DNA from: Halieaceae bacterium
GTDB taxonomy: Bacteria; Pseudomonadota; Gammaproteobacteria; Pseudomonadales; Halieaceae
DNA length: 64,000 nt
Assembly (NCBI GenBank): GCA_902631395.1
Contig: CACOYM010000003.1
Coordinates: 86,436 to 150,435, forward strand
Direction of reading: 5' to 3'
This document shows positions 1 to 8,102 of the stretch, one piece after another. A program made the translations under genes and the position numbers. The notes below the pieces were generated by a model, which saw nothing but the letters and a program-made list of their open reading frames with translations, was not told the DNA's origin and did no database searches. Each line of letters opens with the position of its first letter. The stretch's first letter is position 1.

Positions 1-328
1 GCAGAGCGGTGTTGGCGTCGCTGAGTGAATAATCCTCCCAGTGATGCAAACCAAAAATAATATCCCCAGATTCAAAGCCGTCTAGGTGCGAGGAGATGAC
101 TTTGGCCACCGAAGGGCCTCTTATTGCGCCGCCTAGAGGGATCGGCTCAAAGTAATTGGCTATACCGTCGAGCCAACTGCGAATAGCGGCTTCGAGCGAG
201 AAGAATAGATTGCGCACCAGCATCTGCCCTTCGCCGGGTTCTGCGACGGATGTCTCGATCAGTTCAAAGTCCTCGGGCAGTGGCACACCGGTTGGATAAC
301 TCTTTAAAACGACTTGTCGATTGAGCAT
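1..328 (-). CDS. MDR-superfamily NADP-dependent oxidoreductase, N-terminal part (cut by window edge)
   Basis: The reverse strand is open from an ATG at 326-328 to the window edge, giving 109 residues that begin MLNRQVVLKSYPTG. The start, a GEGQMLVRN stretch and SLEAAIRSWL near residues 35-55 look like the catalytic-domain N-terminus of the CurA/YncB-type (leukotriene B4 12-hydroxydehydrogenase-like) medium-chain reductases. These reduce enones or ketones with NADPH and have no structural zinc. The NADPH-binding half lies outside the window, so the nucleotide motif cannot be checked. It is divergent from the SnoaL-like gene, with 148 bp between the starts. Confidence 0.75.
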   Translation of the reverse strand, partial: MLNRQVVLKSYPTGVPLPEDFELIETSVAEPGEGQMLVRNLFFSLEAAIRSWLDGIANYFEPIPLGGAIRGPSVAKVISSHLDGFESGDIIFGLHHWEDYSLSDANTAL

Positions 329-476
329 CTTCTTTTTCGCTTTGCTGATACCGTTTGTTATTCGCACAGTGGCGTAGAGACGTGATATTGTCCGGGTCAA
401 AAAATTGGGCGCTAGTCTAGTGTCTACAGAAAAAGTGTGGTTCGCTCGATACCACTGAAACGGAGAGGTAGCGGTA

Positions 477-1091
477 ATGGGCTATGCTGTGCACCGACTG
501 CTAATAATCAACGCGCTACTACACTTGTGCATCGTGGTATCCGCTGTTAAGGCTGATGAGCATGATGTCGCCATTATGGTGGCCAAGCAAAATATTGAAT
601 ATTTGCAGCGATTGTACGCGCGAGCCACTGACCAGATCGGAACCAATTTGCCGGAGAATATAGAGGCTGGCCGGGAGGTTTATCACCGGATATTCACCTC
701 TGACGCGACGATTAGGGCCAGCGATCCCAGCGGCTCGCAATTTTCTGTGACGGGTCCGGATGAGTGGGTCAAAGTGGTCGACGGTGCGCTCTCTGTTTTT
801 GACTCGACGCAGCACCTGTTAGGCACGCAGATCGTAGAGTTAGAGAGCATGCCCGATGCTGACGGGCGGGCTGGCAAGGGCAAAATGAGTAGTTTCCTGC
901 AGGCGTGGCATCAAGATGATGACCGCGTTATCGATATTTATTTGGGCACTTATTTCAGCAAAGTTCGATACACCAAAGGAGTGGGCTGGCAAATATATGA
1001 TATGCAGCTCGAGAAGGTGGCCGGCGAAGTCATTCACAAGCGCCCACAGAGCCCTGAACTGAAAATAACCAGTGAACTGGATAGAAAATGA
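477..1091 (+). CDS. Secreted SnoaL/NTF2-like protein, unknown role, coupled to the Rieske gene
   Basis: This is a 204-residue protein with an N-terminal hydrophobic segment (about residues 6-24, ending near VKADE) that fits a signal peptide. The rest is compatible with the NTF2-like/SnoaL cone fold: a helix with QNIEYLQRLYARATDQ followed by the mixed sheet typical of these small alpha+beta proteins. The start is an ATG with GGAGAGG about 8 nt upstream. Its stop overlaps the start of the Rieske oxygenase by 4 nt (ATGA), so the two are translationally coupled. Many ring-hydroxylating systems pair an alpha subunit with an NTF2-fold beta subunit. Here the leader peptide argues against a cytoplasmic beta subunit, so a functional link is only inferred. 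Confidence 0.7.
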   Translation: MGYAVHRLLIINALLHLCIVVSAVKADEHDVAIMVAKQNIEYLQRLYARATDQIGTNLPENIEAGREVYHRIFTSDATIRASDPSGSQFSVTGPDEWVKVVDGALSVFDSTQHLLGTQIVELESMPDADGRAGKGKMSSFLQAWHQDDDRVIDIYLGTYFSKVRYTKGVGWQIYDMQLEKVAGEVIHKRPQSPELKITSELDRK

Positions 1092-2422
1092 ACGCCGCTA
1101 ACCCTATTACCCTAAAGCGCGCGCTTAGTCGGCCACCTAAAGAGGCCGAACTTCAGCTGCGCGGGGATGTTGTTACCAGTGATCGCTATACCTCTCCAGA
1201 TTATCTAATGCGCGAGTTCCTAAAGGTGTGGCATACCGTGTGGAACATCGGGGGTGTGGCTTATCAAATGCCTGAGCCTGGCGACTATCTGACCACTGAG
1301 TTGGGAATTGACTCCATCATTATGGTACGTCAGGAGGATGGCTCTGCTAAGGCCTTTTTCAACTCCTGTCCTCATCGAGGCACACGTATCACCGAAGCTG
1401 AAGATGGCCACGTTCGTGAATTTTCGTGCCCTTACCACGGGTGGACCTTTGATCGCGCTGGAGTAGTGACTTCAGTACCTGATGAGGAGGACTTTGTCGA
1501 GAGTCCCTGCGGAAAGGCCCGGCTGAAGGAAATGCGATGTGAGGAGCGATTCGGGTTGATTTGGTACAATTTTGATCCCGACGCGCCGACCTTAGAAACC
1601 AGTCTGGGCAGAGCGATCTGCCGTGAGCTTGAATCGCACCGAATCGAGGACATGCTCCGGGTACTCGATATGACGGCAGAAACGCACAGCAACTGGAAAA
1701 TCATTACCGATAACTTCAATGAGGCCTACCACGTTAAAGTGTTGCACCCGGAGCTGATCCCATATGTCGCGGCTGATTACGAAGATTGTCAGTTTGACTG
1801 CTTCCCAAATGGCCACAACCGCGGATGGTTTCCCTCTTTTATGCCCTCCGTTCAGTATCGCAGCGATGCCATCGGTGAGCCTTTGAAAAGTATGGCTGCC
1901 GCCTGGAGTGTGAACAGTGACGATTACGTAGGACGGGAGAGCTGGCAGCGGTTGCGGATTGATATTCAGGCGGCAAAGCGAGAGCGTGGCGAGGCGCTTG
2001 GGTATGCTCACTACAGCTACCGCGCCGACTATCAGCTCACTGACTACGTGATTTACAATCTGTTCCCTAATAACGTTATTACGGTGGGTCCGGACGGTGT
2101 CCAGCTCCTGCGCCCGCGACCGCACCCCACGGATCCGGCGCAATGCCTCTTTGATCACTGGTGGATGGTCAATCGAGTCGAAGGACAGTCTATGACACCT
2201 TCACCAGCGGGGGGGCCGGATCTGCCTGTCGAAGATGCGTTCCACGAGCATTTTAAGTATGGCGAAAAAACGCTGGGCACTACCGCCGATCAGGACCTTA
2301 GCATTGCGGAGATGCAGCAAAAGGGTTTGGGATCGGCGGGTTTTCAAGGGTATTGGATGCCCAATCAGGAGCGGCGCGTCCAGGCTTTCCACGAGCATCT
2401 AAACGATTTGATGTCCGACTAA
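1088..2422 (+). CDS. Rieske non-heme iron oxygenase, alpha subunit
   Basis: This is a 444-residue aromatic-ring-hydroxylating-type oxygenase. The Rieske 2Fe-2S ligands are visible as C94-P-H96 and C114-x2-H117 (SCPYHGW). The mononuclear iron site begins with NFNEAYH at residues 209-215 and H220. The NxNExYH form resembles Rieske enzymes acting on quaternary amines (choline monooxygenase, GbcA) as well as some aromatic oxygenases, so the substrate cannot be fixed. No ferredoxin or reductase gene lies next to it, so electrons must come from an enzyme encoded elsewhere. It overlaps the upstream SnoaL-like gene by 4 nt. The family assignment is firm. The link to the methylamine-type operon 5.7 kb downstream is speculative. 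Confidence 0.9.
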   Translation: MNAANPITLKRALSRPPKEAELQLRGDVVTSDRYTSPDYLMREFLKVWHTVWNIGGVAYQMPEPGDYLTTELGIDSIIMVRQEDGSAKAFFNSCPHRGTRITEAEDGHVREFSCPYHGWTFDRAGVVTSVPDEEDFVESPCGKARLKEMRCEERFGLIWYNFDPDAPTLETSLGRAICRELESHRIEDMLRVLDMTAETHSNWKIITDNFNEAYHVKVLHPELIPYVAADYEDCQFDCFPNGHNRGWFPSFMPSVQYRSDAIGEPLKSMAAAWSVNSDDYVGRESWQRLRIDIQAAKRERGEALGYAHYSYRADYQLTDYVIYNLFPNNVITVGPDGVQLLRPRPHPTDPAQCLFDHWWMVNRVEGQSMTPSPAGGPDLPVEDAFHEHFKYGEKTLGTTADQDLSIAEMQQKGLGSAGFQGYWMPNQERRVQAFHEHLNDLMSD

Positions 2423-2726
2423 AGGTGTCTCCTTCCGAATTTGCGCGGGCCGCTGTGGAATCCTGCGGATAAATCCGGTTGACAATTAGTAATCAGCCTT
2501 TGGGCGAAGCCTGTATGGATCAGTGCCCAAAGTTGCTGCACTGGGACAGGCAGTTCCAGAGGTCGATACAAATTTGTCCAGCGTAAGGGGCAGATTGGTG
2601 GAGAGTAATCCCAACTCGTGGCGCTCGCGTGACAATCGCCTCGGTTTTCGTTCTCGCTCTCTCGAGAGCTGCGCATGGCAAACCTATGCTCGTTCTGAGG
2701 GTGCCGGCTTGAGCAGATGTAATTGC
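2423..2726. other. Intergenic stretch without a recognisable gene
   Basis: These 304 bp separate the Rieske gene from the end of the convergent AGCS transporter gene. Short open frames cross it, but none has a convincing ribosome site or recognisable protein sequence. A short self-complementary segment, GCTCTCTCGAGAGC, lies near 2658, and an inverted repeat GAGCA/TGCTC lies near 2711-2730. Neither is followed by a T-run, so I do not call a terminator. Confidence 0.5.
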
Positions 2727-4094
2727 TCAGGTGTCTGGCGCTTTAAGGTTGCCAGAGAGCGAAGCAAAATAATCTCGACTAGCCGCCAAAACTTGTGGCG
2801 CGAGTAAAATAGAGCTCACCATCGTGGGAATGGCCATTAGGCCGTAGCATGCCGAGATCAGGTTGAACACCACGTCAATACTGACGGTCGCGCCAAAAAT
2901 AACGGAGAGCACAAAGAACCAACGGAACCAGCGTTGCCACCGGGCACCAGCTAGGAAACCGAAGCATTTAGCCCCAAAATACCAGCCGGCAAACATGGTT
3001 GTCATGCTCAGTATCAGGGCGACGAGGCCCAGCAGTACTAGTCCGACTGTCCCCATCTCACTCTGGAAGGCGTAGGCAGTCAGATTAATGCCCGACAGTT
3101 CTCTGGGTTCCCGCCAATCGCCCGCCAGCAGGATCACGACAGCAGTACAGGTGCATACGATTAGGGTGTCAAAGACAGGTCCAAGTGTTGCCAGCATGCC
3201 CTCGCGAATAGGTTCATTGGTCTTTGCGGCACCATGCGCCATGACCTCGGTCCCGACACCGGCTTCATTTGAAAAGGCGCCGCGACTAATACCGATGAGC
3301 AAAACCCCCAGAAACCCGCCACCTACGGCGCTTGGCGACAGGGCCTCACGGATGATGGCTACCAAAATTCCGGGCACAGCAGATAGGTTGTTGGCAACGA
3401 CCCATAGCGTCATTAGTAAGTAAACAGCCACCATCGTGGGTAGCATTGCTACTGCTACATTGGCGACTCTCGGCAAGCCGCCGAAGATGACGACCCCCAC
3501 GACGGCAGCTAAACACGTGCCGATGAGAAGAGATGCCCAGGCCGGCGCAGCGTCGCCGAATGTGGCGCCTTCAATGAGCGCTGTCAGTTGATTGGCCTGA
3601 AAGATAGGGAGTGTGCCGATCAGGCCTGCCAGCGAAAAAAGTACTGCAAGGCCATAAAAAGGTTTGGGCAGGGCTTCCCGGATAACGTACATCGGCCCCC
3701 CCTGCAGGGTGCCTAACGAATCTCTGCCGCGGTACATCACGCCTAATGAGCAGGTAAAAAATTTGGTCGCAATGCCCACAATCGCTGATACCCACATCCA
3801 GAAAACCGCGCCTGGACCACCTGCAACGATTGCCAGTGCGACACCCGCAATGTTGCCGAGCCCCATTGTGTTCGAGAGTGCCGTGGCTAAGGCTTGTCGG
3901 TGCGAGACCTCACCGGCGGCATCTGGTGTGTCGTAGCGTCCCAGCAGTACCGCAAGACCATGTCCCATGTATCGGTAAGGCGCGGCTTTGGATGCAACAA
4001 AAAAAAACAGCCCACCGCCGAGGAGCAACGTTACAAGTGGAGTGCCCCAGACTAGATTAGCAAATTTTTCAGCGAAGGTTTGCAGGTCGAACAT
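2727..4094 (-). CDS. AGCS-family sodium:alanine/amino acid symporter
   Basis: This is a 455-residue polytopic inner-membrane protein. It carries family hallmarks: the ALSNTMGLGNIAGVALAI segment near residues 72-90, GGPGAVFWMWVSA directly after, a TLQGGPMYV loop, and SNEAGVGTEVMAHGAAKT near residue 275. Members of the alanine/glycine:cation symporter family import small neutral amino acids with Na+. The length is normal for the family. It starts at an ATG and is divergent from the MFS transporter, with 80 bp between the starts. A sodium-coupled carrier fits a marine lifestyle. The actual substrate (alanine, glycine or a related compound) cannot be told from sequence. Confidence 0.93.
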   Translation of the reverse strand: MFDLQTFAEKFANLVWGTPLVTLLLGGGLFFFVASKAAPYRYMGHGLAVLLGRYDTPDAAGEVSHRQALATALSNTMGLGNIAGVALAIVAGGPGAVFWMWVSAIVGIATKFFTCSLGVMYRGRDSLGTLQGGPMYVIREALPKPFYGLAVLFSLAGLIGTLPIFQANQLTALIEGATFGDAAPAWASLLIGTCLAAVVGVVIFGGLPRVANVAVAMLPTMVAVYLLMTLWVVANNLSAVPGILVAIIREALSPSAVGGGFLGVLLIGISRGAFSNEAGVGTEVMAHGAAKTNEPIREGMLATLGPVFDTLIVCTCTAVVILLAGDWREPRELSGINLTAYAFQSEMGTVGLVLLGLVALILSMTTMFAGWYFGAKCFGFLAGARWQRWFRWFFVLSVIFGATVSIDVVFNLISACYGLMAIPTMVSSILLAPQVLAASRDYFASLSGNLKAPDT

Positions 4095-4174
4095 GCTGGA
4101 GGCTCAGCCGTCGCGCGTTGGGTGTCGAGTCATGTTAATTTTGCGCAGTCAGCGGATTATAGAAGGTATGCGGT

Positions 4175-5485
4175 ATGAGTTCAGAGCCGACCAAGCAGCA
4201 AAACATGCGCCGGGTTGCGCTGACGTCCCTGGCTGGCACCAGCATTGAGTGGTACGACTTCTTTCTTTACGGCACCGCGGCGGCCGTGATTTTCCCGACG
4301 GCATTTTTTCCTCAAGACTTGCCACCCATGGTGCTACTCATTATCTCTTTCAGCACCTTCGCGGTGGGTTTTATTGCGAGGCCGTTGGGAGGCGTTGTGT
4401 TTGGACATTTCGGCGACCAAGTGGGGCGGAAGCGCACGCTGGTTATTGCTTTAATGATGATGGGGGTAGCTACGACCCTCATAGGCCTTCTGCCCAACTA
4501 TCAATCGATAGGGATTGCGGCGCCGCTTTTGTTGGTGGCGCTCCGATTTGTTCAGGGGTTAGCGGTCGGTGGGCAATGGGGCGGTGCAATGCTCCTGGTC
4601 ACTGAGAGCGCGCCATCTGAGCAACGTGGGTGGTACGGCGCCTACGCGCAAGCGGGCGCCGCGGTCGGGGTGATCCTGGCTAACCTCGCTTTTCTTGTCG
4701 TGAGTACCTCGATGAGTGACGAGGCGTTTGTGGAGTGGGGTTGGAGGCTGCCCTTCATCGCCAGCATCGTGCTGATCGGTATTTCGCTTTATGTGCAGCT
4801 ACGGATGGAAGATACCGAGGCTTTCAGGGCGTTGCAGGCTGCTCGGGCAGGAGGTGAGGAGCAGTTGGCGGTGATCAAGTCTCCCGTGTTGGAGGCTATC
4901 CGGCGCTATCCACGCCGCATCATGCTTGCTGCGGGTGCGTTTTTGTCGGTGCAGGTTACCTTTTACATCCTTATCGCTTTTGTAGTGGCGTACGGACTGA
5001 ATTCGCCCTCTGTCGATTTGACGCGCGACCAAATACTGACTTCGGTCTTGATTGCGGCGGCGGCCATGATCCCTGCGTTGTTCTATTTTTCTGGATTGTC
5101 TGACAGGGTGGGACGGAAGCAAGTTTATCGGTTAGGGGCGATTTTGACTGGCGTTTGGGGCTTCATGCTTTTCCCGATGATTGATACGGGAAGCCCGATC
5201 ATGATTACGCTGGCAGTCACGGTCGGCATGATTTTTCTCGGCATGCAATATGGGCCACAGGCCGCCTATTTCACGGAGCTATTTTCCACAGAGGTGCGCT
5301 ATTCGGGAGCTTCACTGGGTTATCAGATCGGTGCGATCCTGGGTGGCGCTTTGGCGCCGACCATAGCTGTACTGCTGTGGGACGAGCTGGGAATTTTCTA
5401 TGTGTCGGTTTATATCTTGTTGGCTGCAAGCCTGACGCTCTGGTCGCTGGCGCAGCTTGAGGAAACGAGTGGACGAACGCTCTAG
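4175..5485 (+). CDS. MFS transporter of the metabolite:H+ symporter (MHS, ProP/ShiA-like) family
   Basis: This is a 436-residue transporter with about 12 hydrophobic segments. SIEWYDFFLYGTAAAVIF at the start of TM1 and GHFGDQVGRKRTL after TM2 are diagnostic of the MHS family, with a second GRKQVYRLG copy in the C-terminal half. Characterised relatives carry compatible solutes (ProP: proline/betaine), shikimate, dicarboxylates or aromatic acids. The ATG start has AGAAGG about 8 nt upstream. It is divergent from the AGCS carrier and convergent with the CoA-binding gene. Betaine or another methylated amine would fit the nearby sarcosine-oxidase operon, but that is only a context argument. Confidence 0.92.
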   Translation: MSSEPTKQQNMRRVALTSLAGTSIEWYDFFLYGTAAAVIFPTAFFPQDLPPMVLLIISFSTFAVGFIARPLGGVVFGHFGDQVGRKRTLVIALMMMGVATTLIGLLPNYQSIGIAAPLLLVALRFVQGLAVGGQWGGAMLLVTESAPSEQRGWYGAYAQAGAAVGVILANLAFLVVSTSMSDEAFVEWGWRLPFIASIVLIGISLYVQLRMEDTEAFRALQAARAGGEEQLAVIKSPVLEAIRRYPRRIMLAAGAFLSVQVTFYILIAFVVAYGLNSPSVDLTRDQILTSVLIAAAAMIPALFYFSGLSDRVGRKQVYRLGAILTGVWGFMLFPMIDTGSPIMITLAVTVGMIFLGMQYGPQAAYFTELFSTEVRYSGASLGYQIGAILGGALAPTIAVLLWDELGIFYVSVYILLAASLTLWSLAQLEETSGRTL

Positions 5486-5530
5486 CACCGGTTTGGATGA
5501 CGACAGCTTGGCCGGCTTAAGCTGGGGTGG

Positions 5531-6007
5531 TTAAGCAATGCTCTCTCTAAGCGGCCGCAATGCGTGTATTGGCCGGGCAGATAACAGGCCCGCAGCCCGA
5601 AGTCGGGGCACTTCAATCGCAGGGCAGCGGTCGGCCACCAGTTGCAGACCAGCATCTACCGCAGTGCGCTCCGCCTCAACATTAACGACTCCTAATTGTG
5701 TCCACATCGCGGGGATCCCAGCATCCACGACATCTTGTGTGACTCCAGGTAGTGACGCAGCATCGCGAAAAATATCTGCCATGTCGACGGTTGTCGGGAG
5801 TTCCGCCACATAGGCGTACACCGTTTGTCCGAGCAGTTTTTGCCCTGCGAGGCCTGGATTTACGGGCAGGACCTCGTAGCCCTCGTCGAGAAGGAATTGC
5901 ATCACCCGATGACTGGGTCGCTTGGGCTTGGCGCTGGCACCAATCAAGGCGATTCGCTTTGCGGTGGAGAGCAGTGTGGCGATCGTCTCGTCGGATTCAA
6001 GCAACAT
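5531..6007 (-). CDS. CoA-binding (YccU-like) domain protein
   Basis: The protein is about 158 residues when started at the ATG at 6005-6007. An in-frame TTG at 6041-6043 would add 12 residues and overlap the upstream gene by 29 nt. A single Rossmann CoA-binding domain is visible: IALIGASAKPKRPSHRVMQFL near residues 18-38, then YEVLPVNPG and a GIPAMWTQLGVVN segment. Such proteins resemble the CoA-binding half of succinyl-CoA synthetase alpha and have no established enzymatic role. It follows the enoyl-CoA hydratase gene by 7 nt on the same strand, so the two are probably co-transcribed. Confidence 0.85.
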   Translation of the reverse strand: MLLESDETIATLLSTAKRIALIGASAKPKRPSHRVMQFLLDEGYEVLPVNPGLAGQKLLGQTVYAYVAELPTTVDMADIFRDAASLPGVTQDVVDAGIPAMWTQLGVVNVEAERTAVDAGLQLVADRCPAIEVPRLRAAGLLSARPIHALRPLRESIA

Positions 6008-6014
6008 CCAGAGC

Positions 6015-6818
6015 TCAATCCCAATCCGGTGCGCGCTTCTCAAGAAAGGCCGAAATGCCCTCTCTGGCGTCGCCCTCTGATGTCAGACTCTCTCGCATGA
6101 CGCGGTTCGCCACCTCGAAGGCCTTGTCGATTGGCATCTCTAACTGCTGATAAAAAGTAGCCTTACCGCGGCTAATACTCTCCAAGGATCGCGAGGCTAT
6201 TTTGGTCGCTAAGTCACGCGTCACTCCCTCTAGATCGGGCGCCCGCACAGACCGGTTGATGAGCCCGAACCGCTCGGCCGTGGCGGCATCGAACTGGTCT
6301 CCGGTGAGCGCCATTTCCAATGCATGCTTTCGTGAGAGATTCCGGCCGATTCCGACCAGCGGCGTGGTGCAGAAGGCGCCAATGTTCACGCCCGGCGTGC
6401 AGAAGGTGGCGTCTTCGGAGGCAATCGCCAGATCGCAGGCAGAGACCAGCTGGCAGCCCGCCGCGCTGGCGACTCCCTGTACACAGGCAACGATGGGTTT
6501 GGGGGCATGTAGGATGCTAGTCATCATCGCGGCGCAATCCTGCAATAACTGATCTATTCGCGCTTCCCATGCGGTTTGATTCTCACCGTCACGGCGCCGG
6601 GTCTCGAGCAGGTCGTGTCCCGCGCTAAAGGCAGAGCCGAGTGCTCTGATTACAATTACCCGAATACCGGGATCCGCGCTCCCTGCGGCGATGGCCCCCG
6701 TGAGTGCGGCGATCATGTCACTACATAGAGGATTGCAGCGCTCCGGCCGATTCAACGTGAGCCACAGGACCGCTTCCTCAGTGTTGGCTGCTATAAAAGT
6801 ATCTTTCCCTGTCTGCAT
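6015..6818 (-). CDS. Enoyl-CoA hydratase/isomerase (crotonase family)
   Basis: This is a 267-residue crotonase-fold protein. Family features are LNRPERCNPLCSDM near residues 22-35, the oxyanion-hole segments SAFSAGHDLLE (about 67-77) and a second one in CVQGVASAAGCQLVSACDLAIAS (about 111-134), and a C-terminal trimerisation helix. Where classical hydratases have a glutamate pair, the visible residues are CTPGVNIGAFCTT. It may therefore be a ketone/isomerase-like member and not a true 2-trans-enoyl-CoA hydratase. The start ATG is at 6816-6818. It lies 5' of the CoA-binding gene in a two-gene transcript. The specific CoA substrate is unknown. Confidence 0.88.
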   Translation of the reverse strand: MQTGKDTFIAANTEEAVLWLTLNRPERCNPLCSDMIAALTGAIAAGSADPGIRVIVIRALGSAFSAGHDLLETRRRDGENQTAWEARIDQLLQDCAAMMTSILHAPKPIVACVQGVASAAGCQLVSACDLAIASEDATFCTPGVNIGAFCTTPLVGIGRNLSRKHALEMALTGDQFDAATAERFGLINRSVRAPDLEGVTRDLATKIASRSLESISRGKATFYQQLEMPIDKAFEVANRVMRESLTSEGDAREGISAFLEKRAPDWD

Positions 6819-7163
6819 TTTCTACTTAAGGCGTGGGCCGTGTGGTTGGGAGTATTACACCCCGGTAGCGAAGCAGCACATTATCATGACGCTGTACTGA
6901 TGCCACGGTGTTTGCGGCACGCCGCCAGCAGGTATTTGCAGCGAACGGAGCACGCGATGAGGCCCTTTGGGATGTCGGATCGCGTTAAGGCGATGGGACG
7001 CTGAGAGAGATAATGGGATAAATCGTAGGCGTTTGCCATTAGGGCACGGCCGACTGCCAGATTGCTCGGCAGGCCTTGGTCCGTTAACCAGGCGTCGGAA
7101 AAGGGGCCATGCATCTCATCGAGTGGAATGTCGCCCCTGATTCCGTGCGCACGGGGGCGCAAG
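6819..7163. other. Region between enoyl-CoA hydratase and the VOC remnant, no recognised gene
   Basis: This stretch has a 92-codon reverse-strand frame (6884-7162) whose protein includes MHGPFSDAWLTDQGLPSNLAVG and reads like real protein, but I cannot assign it to a family. It could be the tail of a gene broken at the same event that removed the 5' half of the adjacent VOC gene. No start with a good ribosome site is visible. I treat it as unassigned sequence and not as a supported gene. Confidence 0.3.
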
Positions 7164-7789
7164 TATTCGATTAGTGCTCCAAAAATCCTTGATATCTATG
7201 TCGATGATCTGCCAAATCGGATTGCTCAATTGGCGGAGCAAGGGATGGTTTTCCGCAATGAGAAGGACAGTGAAGCGGTTTCCCCCGACGGAGTTCACTT
7301 CCGGAAGATCCATTTAGCGGGCCACTATAATATTAATATCGCGTTTCTTGAGGTGATCGGCGGTGAGGAACTTATCCCCGCAAAGTTAATCTGTGGTGTT
7401 GGTGCCTCGGTTTGCATCGTGCAAGATCCGGCGGCTGAAAACGCTTCTGTGAGACGATTTCGGGCGTGTCTTTCTTTCATAATAATATTCGAGATGGGCC
7501 TGAGATCGAAGCGATGATTGGTCTGCCGTTTTGCTGCACTATGTAAGGGGGTATCTGGTCCGAGCCCCGAGAGGTGTTGGGCGAGTTGGAGCTCGTCACC
7601 TGTCAGGGCACTGACGGTGCAGATCGCTTCCCGTGGGCCCGGCCGGGTGCCCGGGAACTCACGCACCTAAACTGGTGGGTGGATGACCTAGGTGCCTTTG
7701 CCTCGCACCTTTAAGAGAAGGGAGTGCCATACCGGCTCTTACGCGCAGGGGAGACGCTGATAAAGTCGTCTTTTAAAGAGATATTCTAG
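7164..7789 (+). pseudogene. Decayed VOC (glyoxalase/bleomycin-resistance) family gene
   Basis: Translated protein with clear VOC character is spread over two frames. Up to about 7440 one frame reads LDIYVDDLPNRIAQL then SPDGVHFRKIHLAGH and FLEVIGGEELIP. From about 7445 a second frame continues HNNIRDGPEIEAMIGLP, GELELV and LTHLNWWVDDLGAF up to a TAG at 7787-7789. That second frame contains stops at 7544-7546 and 7712-7714. One frameshift plus two nonsense codons, and the absence of the expected first beta-alpha-beta module at the 5' end, show a dead gene. The intact ancestor would have had two paired VOC modules of about 270-300 residues. The remaining fragment cannot make a functional protein. 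Confidence 0.8.
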
Positions 7790-8102
7790 TCACTCGCGGG
7801 TCTAGCACTGGAATGCCATCAACGGATCTGATCAATCGGGCGCTTTATCTAATCTGTGTCCCACATCGCGGATAGATCGCTCAATAAGCCTTTGTGAGCC
7901 GAGTCAGTCTTGACGGTTTCCAGTGAGTGCATACCTTGGAAAATCGGAGAGAGTTCGCTCTCATCTTGCCTGATGCCGTTTTGTCCCCTTCTATTAACCA
8001 GAGTGGAAGGGGCATACCCCTTCTGGAGTAGCGGAAATGATTTCAATTGTGGGGCGGTATCGGTAGCATCGGCCGCGATTCCACGAATCCTGGAGCGCCC
8101 TG
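7790..8102 (+). promoter_or_regulatory. Leader of the aldehyde dehydrogenase-sox operon with two hairpins
   Basis: These are about 310 bp of non-coding sequence ahead of a ten-gene operon. Two inverted repeats are visible: GAGAG/CTCTC around 7947-7962, and a stronger one in which AAGGGG (8007-8012) and CCCCTT (8017-8022) flank CATA. The second is extended by CCAG/CTGG (7998-8001 and 8023-8026) with a five-base bulge. Neither is followed by a T-run. The region may hold the operon promoter and a structured 5' UTR. I cannot match it to a known riboswitch. A GGAG lies 8 nt before the ATG of the aldehyde dehydrogenase. Confidence 0.35.

Noticed and set aside
2523..2807. 94-codon forward ORF in the intergenic region and into the AGCS gene
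   Set aside because: It overlaps the end of the AGCS transporter on the other strand, has no ribosome site and an arginine/serine-rich, shadow-like composition.
7946..8026. Possible glycine riboswitch upstream of the sox operon
   Set aside because: A GGAGAG and an AAGGGGCA segment are present, but the spacing between them is about 55 nt and the conserved CTCAGGCAAAAGGACAG-type junction is missing, so the match is chance plus a hairpin.
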